From NCBI GenBank assembly GCA_003221695.1, contig QHSX01000059.1, positions 1-64,000 of the forward strand: DNA of 64,000 bases, given 5' to 3'. The position numbers and the translations under genes are program-made. The notes below the pieces were generated by a model. It had not been told where the DNA came from. It ran no database searches and worked only from the letters and a program-made list of their open reading frames with translations. Positions 53,912-62,266 of this stretch are shown one piece after another. The stretch comes from Candidatus Rokuibacteriota bacterium. GTDB taxonomy: Bacteria > Methylomirabilota > Methylomirabilia > Rokubacteriales > CSP1-6. The first letter of the stretch is position 1. Every line of letters begins with the position of its first letter.

Positions 53912-54398
53912 CGGTCGTCCTTGGGCCCGTGGCGAGGCGCTCGGAGGCGGCGAGGATCGCCTCGACGATCCGCTTGTAGCCCGTGCACCGACAGATGTTG
54001 CCCCGCATGTAGTGCTTCACCTCGTCCGCCGTCGGGCTCGGGTTCTCGGCGAGAAGGGCGACCGTCGCCATGATCATGCCTGGCGTACAGAAGCCGCACT
54101 GGAGCGCGCCGTGCTCGACGAACGCCTCCTGCACCGGATGGAGGTCGTCACCGTGCGCCAGGCCCTCGATCGTGCGAACGTGCTTACCGCGCGCCTCGAA
54201 GGCGAGGACCGTGCAGGCGCTCACGGGCCGGTCGTCGACGAGCACCGTGCAGGCGCCGCACACCTGGACGTCGCACGACTTCTTCACGCCGAGGAGGCCG
54301 AGGCGGTCCCGCAGACACTCGATCAGGGTCTCGTGCGGCGGCACCGTCAGCGCGTGGGCCTCGCCGTTGACGGTGACGCTCATCGGAATCGCGTTCAT
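53901..54398 (-). CDS. Molybdenum hydroxylase 2Fe-2S (small, CoxS-like) subunit
   Basis: 165 residues. First cluster KKSCDVQVCGACTVLVDD with a later Cys (SACTVLAF); second cluster CGFCTPG...CRCTGYKRIVEAIL. Electron relay between the molybdenum site and FAD. Start ATG 54398 (MNAIPMSVTVNGEAH) overlaps the medium-subunit stop (ATGA). It overlaps the 51626 large-subunit gene by 11 bases. Confidence 0.93.
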   Translation of the reverse strand: MNAIPMSVTVNGEAHALTVPPHETLIECLRDRLGLLGVKKSCDVQVCGACTVLVDDRPVSACTVLAFEARGKHVRTIEGLAHGDDLHPVQEAFVEHGALQCGFCTPGMIMATVALLAENPSPTADEVKHYMRGNICRCTGYKRIVEAILAASERLATGPRTTDGG

Positions 54399-55273
54399 CG
54401 GCGCTCGCTCCCGGCGACGGCCGCCAGCGCCGCCTGGAAGGCGCGGCGGAGGAGGACCCCGACGAGGTGCTCTTTGTACTCGGCCGAGCCGTGCAGGTCG
54501 GTGATGGCGTCGGACGCTCGGGCGGCGATCCGTCCCGCCTCGGCGAGCGCCGCCTCGCTGTCGGCGACGGGCCGGTCCTGGAGGCGCGCCTCGGCGTCGC
54601 GCATCCGGCGCGGGACCGGCCCGACCGAGCCCACGGCGATCCGCGCGTCGGCGACATGGCCGTCGGCGAGGGTCACCGCCACGCCGACGCCGACGGAGGG
54701 GCGCTCGAGAAACCCGAACTTGAGGTACACGGCGGCGGACCGCGGGGCCAGCGGCGGCACGACGATCTCGGTCAGCAGCTCGTCGCCTTCCAGGCACGTC
54801 TCGAAGGGCCCGACGAAGAGCCGCTCGAGCGGGATCGTGCGCGCGCCGCCTTTCCGCTCGAGACGGACCGTCGCGTCGAATACCTGAAGCAGCGCTCCGG
54901 GGTCGGCGTGAGGCTCGGCGAAGCAGAGGTTGCCCCCGAGCGTCCCCACCTCGCGCACGCGGACGTTCGCGACGTCCGCTTCCATCCGGGCAATGGCGGG
55001 AAAGCGCTCGCTTACGCTCGGGTCCCGCTCCAGCACGCGGTGCGGTGTGGCCGCGCCGATCCTGAGCGACCCATCGGCGTCGAGGCGGACGCCCGCCAGG
55101 CCCGGGACCGTCTTCACGTTCACGAGATAGTCGTAGTGGATCAGGCCTTCCTTCATCGCGAGGATGAGCTCGGTCCCGCCGGCGTAGATCCGGGCGGCCT
55201 CCCCGTGGCGAAGGAGCAGCTCCGAGGCCTCCGCCACGGAGGCCGGCTCGCAGAGCTCGAACGGCCTCAGCAT
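54395..55273 (-). CDS. Molybdenum hydroxylase FAD-binding (medium, CoxM-like) subunit
   Basis: 292 residues. FAD motifs AARIYAGGTELILAMKEG (about 27-44) and REVGTLGGNLCFAEPHAD (about 105-122), then the C-terminal domain VGVAVTLADGHVADARIAVG. ATG 55273 was chosen as the family start (MLRPFELCEPAS). It precedes the small-subunit gene by overlap. About 60 bases without clear features separate it from the CoxG gene. Confidence 0.92.
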   Translation of the reverse strand: MLRPFELCEPASVAEASELLLRHGEAARIYAGGTELILAMKEGLIHYDYLVNVKTVPGLAGVRLDADGSLRIGAATPHRVLERDPSVSERFPAIARMEADVANVRVREVGTLGGNLCFAEPHADPGALLQVFDATVRLERKGGARTIPLERLFVGPFETCLEGDELLTEIVVPPLAPRSAAVYLKFGFLERPSVGVGVAVTLADGHVADARIAVGSVGPVPRRMRDAEARLQDRPVADSEAALAEAGRIAARASDAITDLHGSAEYKEHLVGVLLRRAFQAALAAVAGSERR

Positions 55274-55334
55274 CGACCGATCTGGGGGGGAGCGAAGCGC
55301 CGCTCCTCCCCCAGGCCCCCCCACCGCCTAGGAT

Positions 55335-55790
55335 TCATGAGCCCTTGGCCTCCAGGTGCGAGCGGACCGCGCCCGCGAAGCGATCGATGATCTCGATCCC
55401 CTTGCGTACGATGACGCTGTGGCCGAGCGTGCCGAGTTTCCCGAGCACCGCGATCTCGGCCAGGATCCTGAGAGCGGTTCCGTCCTCGACGACGGTCAAG
55501 GCCACGTCGAGGTCGACCTTCACGAGCCCGTCGACGCTCCGATCGCGCCCACCGGCGCGGGCGCGAAGCCGCGCGGGTGGCTCGACCTCGAGGACCTCGA
55601 TCTCGAGCGGGAACTCGACCCTGAACGGCCCGACCCGCTCGCCGACGACGGCGGCGTACCGCTTGCCGTCCTCGACCGTCCGGACTTCCTTCGCTCCCGG
55701 GATGCAGGCGGCCAGCCGCGGCACGTCCCAGAGAAAGTCCCACACCGTCTCGCGGGGCGCTCGAATGCCGATCTCACGCTCGACCCTCAC
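55335..55790 (-). CDS. CoxG-like SRPBCC protein
   Basis: 151 residues. The fold start IRAPRETVWDFLWDVPRLAA and CIPGAKEVRTV, and the C-terminal VLGKLGTLGHSVIVRKGIEI match CoxG. It should assist membrane recruitment or maturation of the downstream hydroxylase. It heads operon E. A large inverted repeat lies just upstream (55820-55853). Confidence 0.88.
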   Translation of the reverse strand: MRVEREIGIRAPRETVWDFLWDVPRLAACIPGAKEVRTVEDGKRYAAVVGERVGPFRVEFPLEIEVLEVEPPARLRARAGGRDRSVDGLVKVDLDVALTVVEDGTALRILAEIAVLGKLGTLGHSVIVRKGIEIIDRFAGAVRSHLEAKGS

Positions 55791-55819
55791 CGTGCGCTCC
55801 TCGTGCTTCGATGGCGCCG

Positions 55820-55853
55820 CTCGGGCGCCTCATGGTAGGGTAGGCGCCCCGAG
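55820..55853. promoter_or_regulatory. Large inverted repeat between divergent genes
   Basis: CTCGGGCGCCT (55820-55830) pairs with AGGCGCCCCGAG (55842-55853), differing by one extra C, around an 11-base centre. It lies between the divergent starts at 55790 (-) and 55874 (+), overlapping the likely promoter region. It could be an operator for a dimeric regulator shared by both directions, but no regulator gene is adjacent. Confidence 0.45.
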
Positions 55854-55873
55854 GCGTCAAGGAGAGGGGACCT

Positions 55874-56839
55874 ATGGCCAAGCTCGCGCTCACGTTCGCC
55901 TGCGGCGACTACGACCGGACGCAGGCCCTCAAGAGCGGCCGCGTCCAACCGGAGGGCGTCGAGCTCAACATCCTGACCCTCGGCCCCGAGGAGATCTTCT
56001 ATCGGATGGGGCGGTTCCGCGAGTTCGACGTGTCAGAGTTCTCGCTCTCGACCTACACGATTCGGCGGGGACGGGGCGAGCCGCTCATCGCGATTCCCGT
56101 CTTCCCGTCTCAGATGTTCCGTCACTCGGCGATCTTCGTCGGCGACCGGGCCGGAATCCACGAGCCCAAGGACCTCCGTGGCAAGCGCGTGGGCGTGCCG
56201 AAGTACCACATGACGGCCGCGGTGTGGATCCGCGGGATCCTGGAGGACGAGTACGGCGTCGCCCCGAAGGAGATGCTCTGGTTCGAGGGCGGCGAAGGCG
56301 TGAAGGTGAAGGAAGTCGATGTGACCCTTCCGCCGGAGGTCAGGCTCGAGCAGGTGCCAGGCGACCGGCACCTCGGGGACATGGTCGCCGCGGGCGAGCT
56401 CGACGCCTTCGTCGGCGCCCGCCGGCCCGCCGCGTTCGGGAAGGGCGTCGGTCGCCTCTTCCCGGACTTCCGCCGTGTCGAGCGCGCCTACTACGAAAAG
56501 ACCGGGATCTTCCCGATCATGCACACCGTGGTGCTGAGGGAAGAGCTCGTGAGGCAGCACCCGTGGCTCCCGCGGAGCCTCTACACCGCCTTCGTCGACG
56601 CCAAGGACCACGCGTACCGGCAGCTCCACGACACCGCGGCGCTCCTGACCTCGCTACCGTGGCAGCTCGCCGAGGCCGAGGAGACGCAGGCGCTCATGGG
56701 CAACGACCCGTTCCCCTACGGGATCGCGCGTAACCGCAAGACCGTGGAGACGCTTGCCGACTACACCTTCCGCCAGGGGCTCGCGCCGCGCCGCCTCACC
56801 ATCCAGGAGATGTTCGTCGAGTCGCTGCGTGACACGTAG
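55874..56839 (+). CDS. 4,5-dihydroxyphthalate-decarboxylase-like (SBP-fold) protein
   Basis: 321 residues, without a signal peptide. The binding-protein-fold family containing 4,5-dihydroxyphthalate decarboxylase is recognised by LTFACGDYDRTQALKSG, EEIFYRMGRFREFDVSEFSL, SQMFRHSAIFVGD, KDLRGKRVGVPKYHMTAAVW and YYEKTGIFPIMHTVVLREEL. Cytoplasmic location and conserved context suggest an enzyme and not a transport protein. It faces the molybdenum hydroxylase operon across the inverted repeat. It may decarboxylate an aromatic acid; other members of the family are uncharacterised. Confidence 0.82.
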   Translation: MAKLALTFACGDYDRTQALKSGRVQPEGVELNILTLGPEEIFYRMGRFREFDVSEFSLSTYTIRRGRGEPLIAIPVFPSQMFRHSAIFVGDRAGIHEPKDLRGKRVGVPKYHMTAAVWIRGILEDEYGVAPKEMLWFEGGEGVKVKEVDVTLPPEVRLEQVPGDRHLGDMVAAGELDAFVGARRPAAFGKGVGRLFPDFRRVERAYYEKTGIFPIMHTVVLREELVRQHPWLPRSLYTAFVDAKDHAYRQLHDTAALLTSLPWQLAEAEETQALMGNDPFPYGIARNRKTVETLADYTFRQGLAPRRLTIQEMFVESLRDT

Positions 56840-56856
56840 TAATCGAGCGGTGACCT

Positions 56857-57010
56857 CTAACGCGCCAAGGGGTGCAAGACGTCGATCGCCCAGCCCACGT
56901 CCAGGCGCTCCCCCAGCCACCCCGGCGTGGTGGTCCGCGCGTTCAGGACAACCCCCTCGGCATCGTGCTGTGCTTGGAGGATCTTGACGGGATCGCCGAG
57001 CCCGCTGCCG
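56857..57010 (-). pseudogene. Possible coding remnant (C-terminal tail)
   Basis: The minus strand reads protein-like for about 45 codons to a stop, including EGVVLNARTTTPGWLGERLD and the pattern W-x-G-E-x-x-D-x-x-x-A-x-x-x-L. This tail reminds me of short C-terminal tails on HNH-endonuclease-type proteins, but I cannot confirm that. The codons before it lose coding character and no start is visible. It sits at the edge of the less GC-rich cassette, as expected of insertion debris. Confidence 0.35.
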
Positions 57011-57107
57011 CTCCTCGACGACGGGCCGGGGGACGTCCTTCCCGGCCCGTTTCGCTTTCTCGGCGCCTCGGTGAGGGGGCCGCCTCGTGCCGGACATGGA
57101 CTGACAC

Positions 57108-57142
57108 GGTCCGACATTGGTCCGACACGACCTGCGTCGGAC
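57108..57142. repeat. Direct and inverted repeats upstream of the XRE regulator (possible operator)
   Basis: GGTCCGACA occurs twice (57108-57116 and 57119-57127) at an 11-base period, about one DNA turn. The second copy also forms an inverted repeat with GTCGGAC at 57136-57142 (GTCCGAC...GTCGGAC, 9-base loop). The site lies about 60-90 bases before the XRE ATG and is a plausible autoregulatory operator. Confidence 0.4.
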
Positions 57143-57198
57143 TGATGACGTGGCGCAACGGGTGGACTTCGCCTATCGTCAGGCATGAGGTGGACAAG

Positions 57199-57813
57199 AT
57201 GACGACTTCATACGCCGACCGGATCAAGGAGCTACGCACTAAGCGGGCTTGGTCGCAAGACCACCTTGCCACTATTGCGGGCGTTAACGTAAGGACCGTG
57301 CAACGTGTCGAGGGAGGCGACCCGGCTTCCCAAGATACGCTCAAAGCGCTTGCGAATGCCTTCGACACCGACGTGACCAACCTGGTCCAGCCCAGACTCG
57401 CCGCCCCAACCGCCCCTGAGTCGATCCTACTGATTCGGGTTCGCACAGGTCGTGACCTGTTCAAGATCGCCGGCGGCGCTGAGGGGTTTGGCTTCGACCA
57501 CGGTGAACTGGACGACGAGGCGGTTGAGCTTGTGGCGACATTCCTGCAGGACCTAAAGGACTGGGCCGAGATGTGGAACCACTTAGAGCCCGCGGAGCGA
57601 GTGCGGGTCCCGCATGAGTTCACGTCGCGAATCCAGGAGATCGAGGGTGCGGGCCTCTATGTTTTCGCCATGCGGCACTCGCATCCCTACAAGATCGCGG
57701 GTAGGACTATGCAACTCGACACGGCGACCATCTACGTGGTCAAGAGTACTGACCCCGGAATCGTGAGCTTGGCCGACGAGTCTGCGGCACTGCCTAAGGG
57801 CGCAGGCTCGTGA
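57199..57813 (+). CDS. XRE-family helix-turn-helix regulator with unknown C-terminal domain
   Basis: 204 residues. An N-terminal HTH at about 5-62 (RIKELRTKRAWSQDHLATIA; VQRVEGGDPASQDTLKALA) is followed by a domain of about 140 residues with FLQDLKDWAEMWNHLEPAER and a final beta-rich part, not recognised. Start ATG 57199 follows a GAGGTGG ribosome-binding site. Codon use is visibly less GC-rich than in the flanking metabolic genes. It overlaps the next gene by four bases (GTGA), so the two form a cassette: regulator plus putative nuclease. Confidence 0.82.
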   Translation: MTTSYADRIKELRTKRAWSQDHLATIAGVNVRTVQRVEGGDPASQDTLKALANAFDTDVTNLVQPRLAAPTAPESILLIRVRTGRDLFKIAGGAEGFGFDHGELDDEAVELVATFLQDLKDWAEMWNHLEPAERVRVPHEFTSRIQEIEGAGLYVFAMRHSHPYKIAGRTMQLDTATIYVVKSTDPGIVSLADESAALPKGAGS

Positions 57814-58874
57814 ACGGCATGACAGGCGAGACTGACGACGCCGAGACGGGTGGCTCTTGGCAGGTGTACTTTCTCTCGCTCGTGAATCCGGCCAACCCGG
57901 GCCATGACTTCGAGCGAGTCAAGGTCGGGATCACGAAAAGAGACGTCGCGAGGCGCATCGAGCAGCTCCAGACCGGAAACCCGTTTCAGATTTGCTGCGA
58001 GAGAAGCTTCCGATCGCCGGTCGCGCGGCAGATCGAGCACTGGGTGCACCGTACGTCACAGGTCGAACAGCTTGAGTGGCTGCGACTGGCTCGCTCGGAA
58101 ATCCCCGGTCTCGTGAAGAGGGCGCAGCTGGAAGGCGAGCGACTTGCCCGCATTGAGGAGGCTAGGGCGCGCTGGAGTCGCTCGAAGTCCAACGGGATCG
58201 AGCGGCAGCCCGGCGCTGAGGAGAGACGCCTCCACGAGGCCGCGCGAGGCGTTCTCGCGGAACTGTGGCCGGTCAAGCTTCGACTAGAATGCACGAAGAG
58301 GAGCGTCGCTCTCAAGGCTGGCAAGTTCTTGCGCGTCCCCGGCATTGTCACAATATCGTACCGTCCGTCCGCGGGGCGGTTCAATCCCAAGACGGCCCTC
58401 AAGAAGTTCCACGACCTCGCCGCTCCCTATACGGTCGAGGAGGTCGGCGGCACGTTCCGCTGGCGGGACGTGCCGAACCTTGGCTCACCCGGGTGGGCGC
58501 AACTGCGGGCGGAACTTGAGCGTCTGGAGGCGGAACGACGCGAACTCGACGCCGCGATGCTCAGCAGCGACGATTGGCTTCGAAAGGAGGGTGAGCGAAC
58601 AGACGACCTCGCCTGCCTCCACGACGAGTACCTTTGTCTCATGCGGCAAAAGGCGCGCCTCGAGTTGGACGAGGAGTACATCCAGGCGCAGGCGATTCAG
58701 GCCATAGAAGATTTCGAGGCGATAGCCGGCGTATGTAGCTTCCGCCGGTCTGCTGGACAAGTCCTGAACGACCACAAGTCGTTCTGCGAGGCACATCGAA
58801 ACGAGGCGGCCCAGTGTTTCTCGGAATCCAAGGCGCACATCCGGCGGCGGATCTACGCGAGCCGGTCGTACTGA
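57810..58874 (+). CDS. GIY-YIG/T5orf172 (MUG113)-like domain protein with coiled C-terminal region
   Basis: 354 residues. The N-terminal region (about 16-80) reads VYFLSLVN...RVKVGITKRDVARRIEQL...TGNPFQICCE, the pattern of the T5orf172/MUG113 branch of GIY-YIG-like nucleases. The rest is helical and charged (ERLEAERRELDAAMLSSDDW) with a middle domain around LRVPGIVTISYRPSAGRFNP. Catalytic competence cannot be proved. Such proteins often occur in phage, plasmid or defence settings. It starts with GTG inside the stop of the XRE gene. An inverted repeat follows at 58968. Confidence 0.7.
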   Translation: MNGMTGETDDAETGGSWQVYFLSLVNPANPGHDFERVKVGITKRDVARRIEQLQTGNPFQICCERSFRSPVARQIEHWVHRTSQVEQLEWLRLARSEIPGLVKRAQLEGERLARIEEARARWSRSKSNGIERQPGAEERRLHEAARGVLAELWPVKLRLECTKRSVALKAGKFLRVPGIVTISYRPSAGRFNPKTALKKFHDLAAPYTVEEVGGTFRWRDVPNLGSPGWAQLRAELERLEAERRELDAAMLSSDDWLRKEGERTDDLACLHDEYLCLMRQKARLELDEEYIQAQAIQAIEDFEAIAGVCSFRRSAGQVLNDHKSFCEAHRNEAAQCFSESKAHIRRRIYASRSY

Positions 58875-58967
58875 GCAAGCGGCGAAATTCGTCGCCTTGT
58901 CGCCCGCCAGCACTAACGGGAGCGCGGTAAACGGTGGTGCTGGCACGCTCAGGGGAGCGCGATCCTA

Positions 58968-58995
58968 CGGTCAACCCCGGACCGGGGGTTGACCG
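58968..58995. terminator. Strong inverted repeat, terminator-like hairpin
   Basis: CGGTCAACCCC (58968-58978) pairs with GGGGTTGACCG (58985-58995), an 11-base perfect stem. It lies between the convergent ends of the XRE/nuclease cassette and operon F. No T-run follows on either strand, so it may be a bidirectional, Rho-assisted terminator or an element end; classification is tentative. Confidence 0.4.
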
Positions 58996-59142
58996 AAGGG
59001 GGGGCAAGTCACCTACGGCCAGCTGTTCCGGGGCGTCATCGGCGCACATAGGTCAGGCCCTCTCTCAGGATCCGTTGCGCCGGCGGAGCCGGCGCTCGAA
59101 CTAGGGTTGCTTCGGGGCGCTCGGCGGACGCGCGAGCCCCCC

Positions 59143-60153
59143 TCACGGCGCGATCGCGCCGGCCGGACGCAGGATGTCCTCGGCGATCATCTGGAGATAG
59201 TCGATGCGCGCCTTGGTCTCGCGGGGCAGGCTGTAGATGGTGAAGCCGATCCGGTCCAGGCCCATCGCGCCGGCCCGAGCGACCGTCTCCAGACAGTCGG
59301 CAGGGGAGCCGCAAATCGCCCAGCTCTCGAGCGGGACGTCGAAGCTGAGCTGCAGGTCCATCATGGTCGACTCCTGCATCGCCCACGCCCGGTACATCGC
59401 GAAGGTCTTCTCGAGGTAAGCCCGCGCGGCGGCGGCCGCGGCCTCACGGCTCGAGCCCACGATGAGCGCGCGGGAGGCGCCCACCCCGCCAGGGGTCGCG
59501 TGCCCGGACTCCTGGCGCGCCTCGCGGAACACCTCGGCCAGCTTGGCGATCGCTTCCCAGGCGAGCTGGGGGCCGAAGAAGACGCTGTCAGCGAGGCGCG
59601 CTGCGCGCCGGGTGGCGCCGACGCTCTGGGCGCCGAGCTCGATCGGCGGGTGGGGTCGCTGACAGGGGGTGAAGCCCAGGCGCCCGGCCGTGACCCGCGT
59701 GTAGCGCCCCTCGAGCGTCACCGCCTCGCCGGCCCAGAGTCGCTTCATCAGCGCGAGCGACTCCTCGAGCTTCGGCACGCGGTCCTGGCGGCCGAGCCCC
59801 ACCGTCTCCAGCTCCTGCTCCCGGTAGCCGACGGACACACCCACGTCGAGGCGCCCGTGCGTGATGTGATCGAGGGTGGCGATGTTCTCGGCCGCGTCCA
59901 CCGGACTGACCAGCGGGAGCAGCAGCATCGACGTTTTGAGTCGCATCCGGCCCGTCTCCGGGGCCAGGCGGGCGAGCATCGGCAACGGCTGAGGCCACAC
60001 AGTAGGATGCGACAGGAGATGGTGGCCGATCGAGACCCACGCGTAGCCCATACGGGACGCCGCGCCGACGACCTCGATCGCCTCGTCGATGATCTGTGTC
60101 GGGTGGCGGTCGGTCGGGCTCCAGAACGGCGTCAGGTGAAAGCCGATCCGCAT
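59143..60153 (-). CDS. LLM class flavin-dependent oxidoreductase
   Basis: 336 residues of the luciferase-like TIM-barrel family: GYAWVSIGHHLLSHPTVWPQ, LLLPLVSPVDAAENIATLDH, LDVGVSVGYREQELETVG, and the substrate-loop region LGFTPCQRPHPPIELGAQS. Uses FMN or F420 (cofactor not decidable here). Start ATG 60153 overlaps the TctC gene stop by one base (TGATG). Last gene of operon F, with a second LLM enzyme at 62267. Monooxygenase activity on an imported substrate is likely. Confidence 0.88.
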   Translation of the reverse strand: MRIGFHLTPFWSPTDRHPTQIIDEAIEVVGAASRMGYAWVSIGHHLLSHPTVWPQPLPMLARLAPETGRMRLKTSMLLLPLVSPVDAAENIATLDHITHGRLDVGVSVGYREQELETVGLGRQDRVPKLEESLALMKRLWAGEAVTLEGRYTRVTAGRLGFTPCQRPHPPIELGAQSVGATRRAARLADSVFFGPQLAWEAIAKLAEVFREARQESGHATPGGVGASRALIVGSSREAAAAAARAYLEKTFAMYRAWAMQESTMMDLQLSFDVPLESWAICGSPADCLETVARAGAMGLDRIGFTIYSLPRETKARIDYLQMIAEDILRPAGAIAP

Positions 60154-61175
60154 CAGTTGTAGAGGACGGTCTTCAACTTGGCGAGCAGCGTCGCGTCCAG
60201 CGTGAAGAGCTCGTGGACCATCGTCTCCATCTCGTCGCCGGTGACCGGATCGAGCAAGAGGTTGGCCTTTTCGGCCTCGGCCAGGAACGCCTTGTCCTTC
60301 AGCGTCTCCTGAAACGCCACTCTCAGGGTCCGGACGCGCTCTTTGGAGGTGCCGGGCGGCAGCACGAACGGACGCGCGTAGGCGCTGGCGTGGTGGGCGC
60401 CAACCTCGATCAACCGGCGCGCCTCGTCGGTCTTCGCCAGACTGATCGCCAGCGGAACACCGGCGAGGTCCGGGAATCCCCTTGCGGTGAGCTGCACGAC
60501 CGCGACCACCGTCCCGGCGCTGAGGGCGCTGCGCCACGTCGTTCTCATCGACTCCCAGGACCAGCAGCCCCCGGCCAGCTCTCCGCTGTCTGCGGCCAGA
60601 CGGATGTCCGCGGTCCCCTTGTATCCCGAGACGACCTGGATCGGAAGCCCGAGCGCCGCTTTCAAGATCCGGCCAGCGTTGTCGGGGGTGACGCCGGGGG
60701 CGTTGCCCCCCAGCTTGACCGGCGTCTTGGCGGCCATCCACTGCTCGACGGTCGTGATGCCGCTGGCCTTGGTCAGCGCGCAGACGATGTCTTCCTTGAC
60801 GGCGGCTCCGACGAACTCGAAGCGGCGGGCGTCGAACTCGATCCCCGGCTGGCTCAGGATCTGGCCCAAGAGAAGCCCGCCGGTGAAATGGGCCATGGTG
60901 AGGCCGTCCGGCTTCGCCACGTTGTACAGGTGATTGGCGGCGATGAGGCTGCCGGCCCCGGTCATGTTCTCGACGATGACGGCGGGATGTCCGGGGATGT
61001 GCTTGGCCACGTGCCTGGCGATGATCCGGGCGTACGTGTCGAAGCCGCCCCCCGCGGCAAAACCGACGACGATCCGTACGGTCTTCCCCTCGTAAAACTC
61101 CCTGGCCTGAGGAGCGCTGCCGACCACGGCGAGCACGAGGAGTGTCGCCAGCAGGGCGGAGGGTCCCCGGCCCAT
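60153..61175 (-). CDS. TctC/Bug-type binding protein (orphan)
   Basis: 340 residues with a signal peptide (about 1-24). FYEGKTVRIVVGFAAGGGFD, PGHPAVIVENMTGAGSLIAAN and the C-terminal ELFTLDATLLAKLKTVL mark the family. No TctA or TctB is in this operon; it may use the fused permease at 45274-47241 or one outside the window. It lies 12 bases after the bicupin gene and overlaps the LLM gene. Confidence 0.9.
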   Translation of the reverse strand: MGRGPSALLATLLVLAVVGSAPQAREFYEGKTVRIVVGFAAGGGFDTYARIIARHVAKHIPGHPAVIVENMTGAGSLIAANHLYNVAKPDGLTMAHFTGGLLLGQILSQPGIEFDARRFEFVGAAVKEDIVCALTKASGITTVEQWMAAKTPVKLGGNAPGVTPDNAGRILKAALGLPIQVVSGYKGTADIRLAADSGELAGGCWSWESMRTTWRSALSAGTVVAVVQLTARGFPDLAGVPLAISLAKTDEARRLIEVGAHHASAYARPFVLPPGTSKERVRTLRVAFQETLKDKAFLAEAEKANLLLDPVTGDEMETMVHELFTLDATLLAKLKTVLYN

Positions 61176-61187
61176 CGGGTGCTCCCG

Positions 61188-62258
61188 TTAGCCTTCGAAC
61201 ACGCGCGAGACTGGCTGGTGGCCGTCGTGGTCCGGGTAGGCCTGCTCCCGGAACAGCCCGAGGGCCTGCATGACCGGCGTGTCGTGGACGGAGAACAGAA
61301 TCGCTTCGGCGCCGTCGGCGCTGGCGTGCTCGTGCCAGGCCCAGGTCGGCACGACGAAGAGGTCCCCCCGCTGCCAGTCGAATCGCTGGCCGTCGATCAC
61401 GCTCTGGCCCCGTCCCTCGAAAACCAGATAGACCGCGCTGCCGGTGTGGCGGTGCGCCCTGGTCCGAAGACCGCGACGGATGAGCTGGATCCAGCACGCG
61501 ATCGTTGGCATCAGCGGGCCACCGGTGTGCGGGTTGATGTATTCCATGGCCACGTCGTCGTAGGGACTCGCGCTCCCCGTGGCGAGCCGCCGGAGCGCTT
61601 CCTCGGTGGGTGCCCACTTGTAGTTGAGTAGTGGCGAGAAGGGGCCAACCGACCGCTCCCACGTTGGACGGAGCTGTCCCAACCCGTAGCGGCGCTCCGA
61701 ATCTCCGACCGGACGCTCCACCCGCTGGGCGTCTTTGGGGAACGGCTCGTAGAAGGTCGCCTCCATCTCGGCCACCAGCGGGAGATCGAGGCCGTCGAGC
61801 CAGATCATGGGCTCGTCGCTCTCGTTCCCATGGTCGTGCCACGTCCACGGCGGCGTCAACACCAGGTCGCCGCGGCTCATGACGCACTTGTCCCCGTCCA
61901 CCGTCGTGAAGGCGCCGTCGCCCTGGATGATGAACCGGATCGCGGCCGGCGAATGACGATGGGCCGGGGCGACCTCGCGCGGGAGCAGGTACTGAAAGCC
62001 GGCCCAGAGCGTGTGCGTCGCGCCGTAGCGCGTCGGGAGACCGGGATTGATGAACCCGAGCACCCGCCGTTCGGCGCCGCGACTGAGCGGGGCCAGCTCG
62101 CCGCCGCGCCTGACGAGGGGCAGGAGCGTGTCCCAGCGCCAGAGGTACGGGATCGCGCGGCCCCGCGGCTCCTTCGGCAGGAGGTTGGCGCTGACGTTCC
62201 AGAGCGCCACGAGGTGGTTTCGCTCCAGCTCTTTATAGAATGCCTGCGCGTCGTCCAT
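61188..62258 (-). CDS. Gentisate 1,2-dioxygenase-like bicupin
   Basis: 356 residues, the usual length of gentisate/1-hydroxy-2-naphthoate dioxygenases. The N-terminal cupin has AHRHSPAAIRFIIQG and a later WTWHDHGNE (iron-ligand histidines). The C-terminal cupin has RAHRHTGSAVYLVFEG and WAWHEHAS. Start MDDAQAFYKELERNHLVALW and WRWDTLLPLVRRGG are typical. It cleaves gentisate-type rings in the cytoplasm using Fe(II) and O2. In operon F with LLM flavoenzymes and a molybdenum hydroxylase, an aromatic acid pathway is suggested; the precise substrate is not shown. Confidence 0.88.
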   Translation of the reverse strand: MDDAQAFYKELERNHLVALWNVSANLLPKEPRGRAIPYLWRWDTLLPLVRRGGELAPLSRGAERRVLGFINPGLPTRYGATHTLWAGFQYLLPREVAPAHRHSPAAIRFIIQGDGAFTTVDGDKCVMSRGDLVLTPPWTWHDHGNESDEPMIWLDGLDLPLVAEMEATFYEPFPKDAQRVERPVGDSERRYGLGQLRPTWERSVGPFSPLLNYKWAPTEEALRRLATGSASPYDDVAMEYINPHTGGPLMPTIACWIQLIRRGLRTRAHRHTGSAVYLVFEGRGQSVIDGQRFDWQRGDLFVVPTWAWHEHASADGAEAILFSVHDTPVMQALGLFREQAYPDHDGHQPVSRVFEG

Positions 62259-62266
62259 GGAATGCC

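Larger units (their letters stand above)
56840..57198. other. Intergenic stretch before the XRE cassette
   Basis: 359 bases. It holds the possible coding remnant at 56857-57010 and the direct and inverted repeats at 57108-57142. Apart from these and the GAGGTGG ribosome-binding site just before 57199, I see no gene, RNA or terminator in it. Confidence 0.5.

Noticed and set aside
36248-55790. Calling the three CoxLMS sets carbon monoxide dehydrogenase
   Set aside because: None of the large subunits has the AYxCSFR active-site loop of form I CODH; the loops read GHARSPGEPQ, AFRGYGVPQ and AYRGYGVPQ, fitting other molybdenum hydroxylases.
58996-59142. Open frame around VTYGQLFRGVIGAH as part of a gene
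   Set aside because: The coding-like stretch is only about 15 codons with no start or recognisable family; too short to support a feature.
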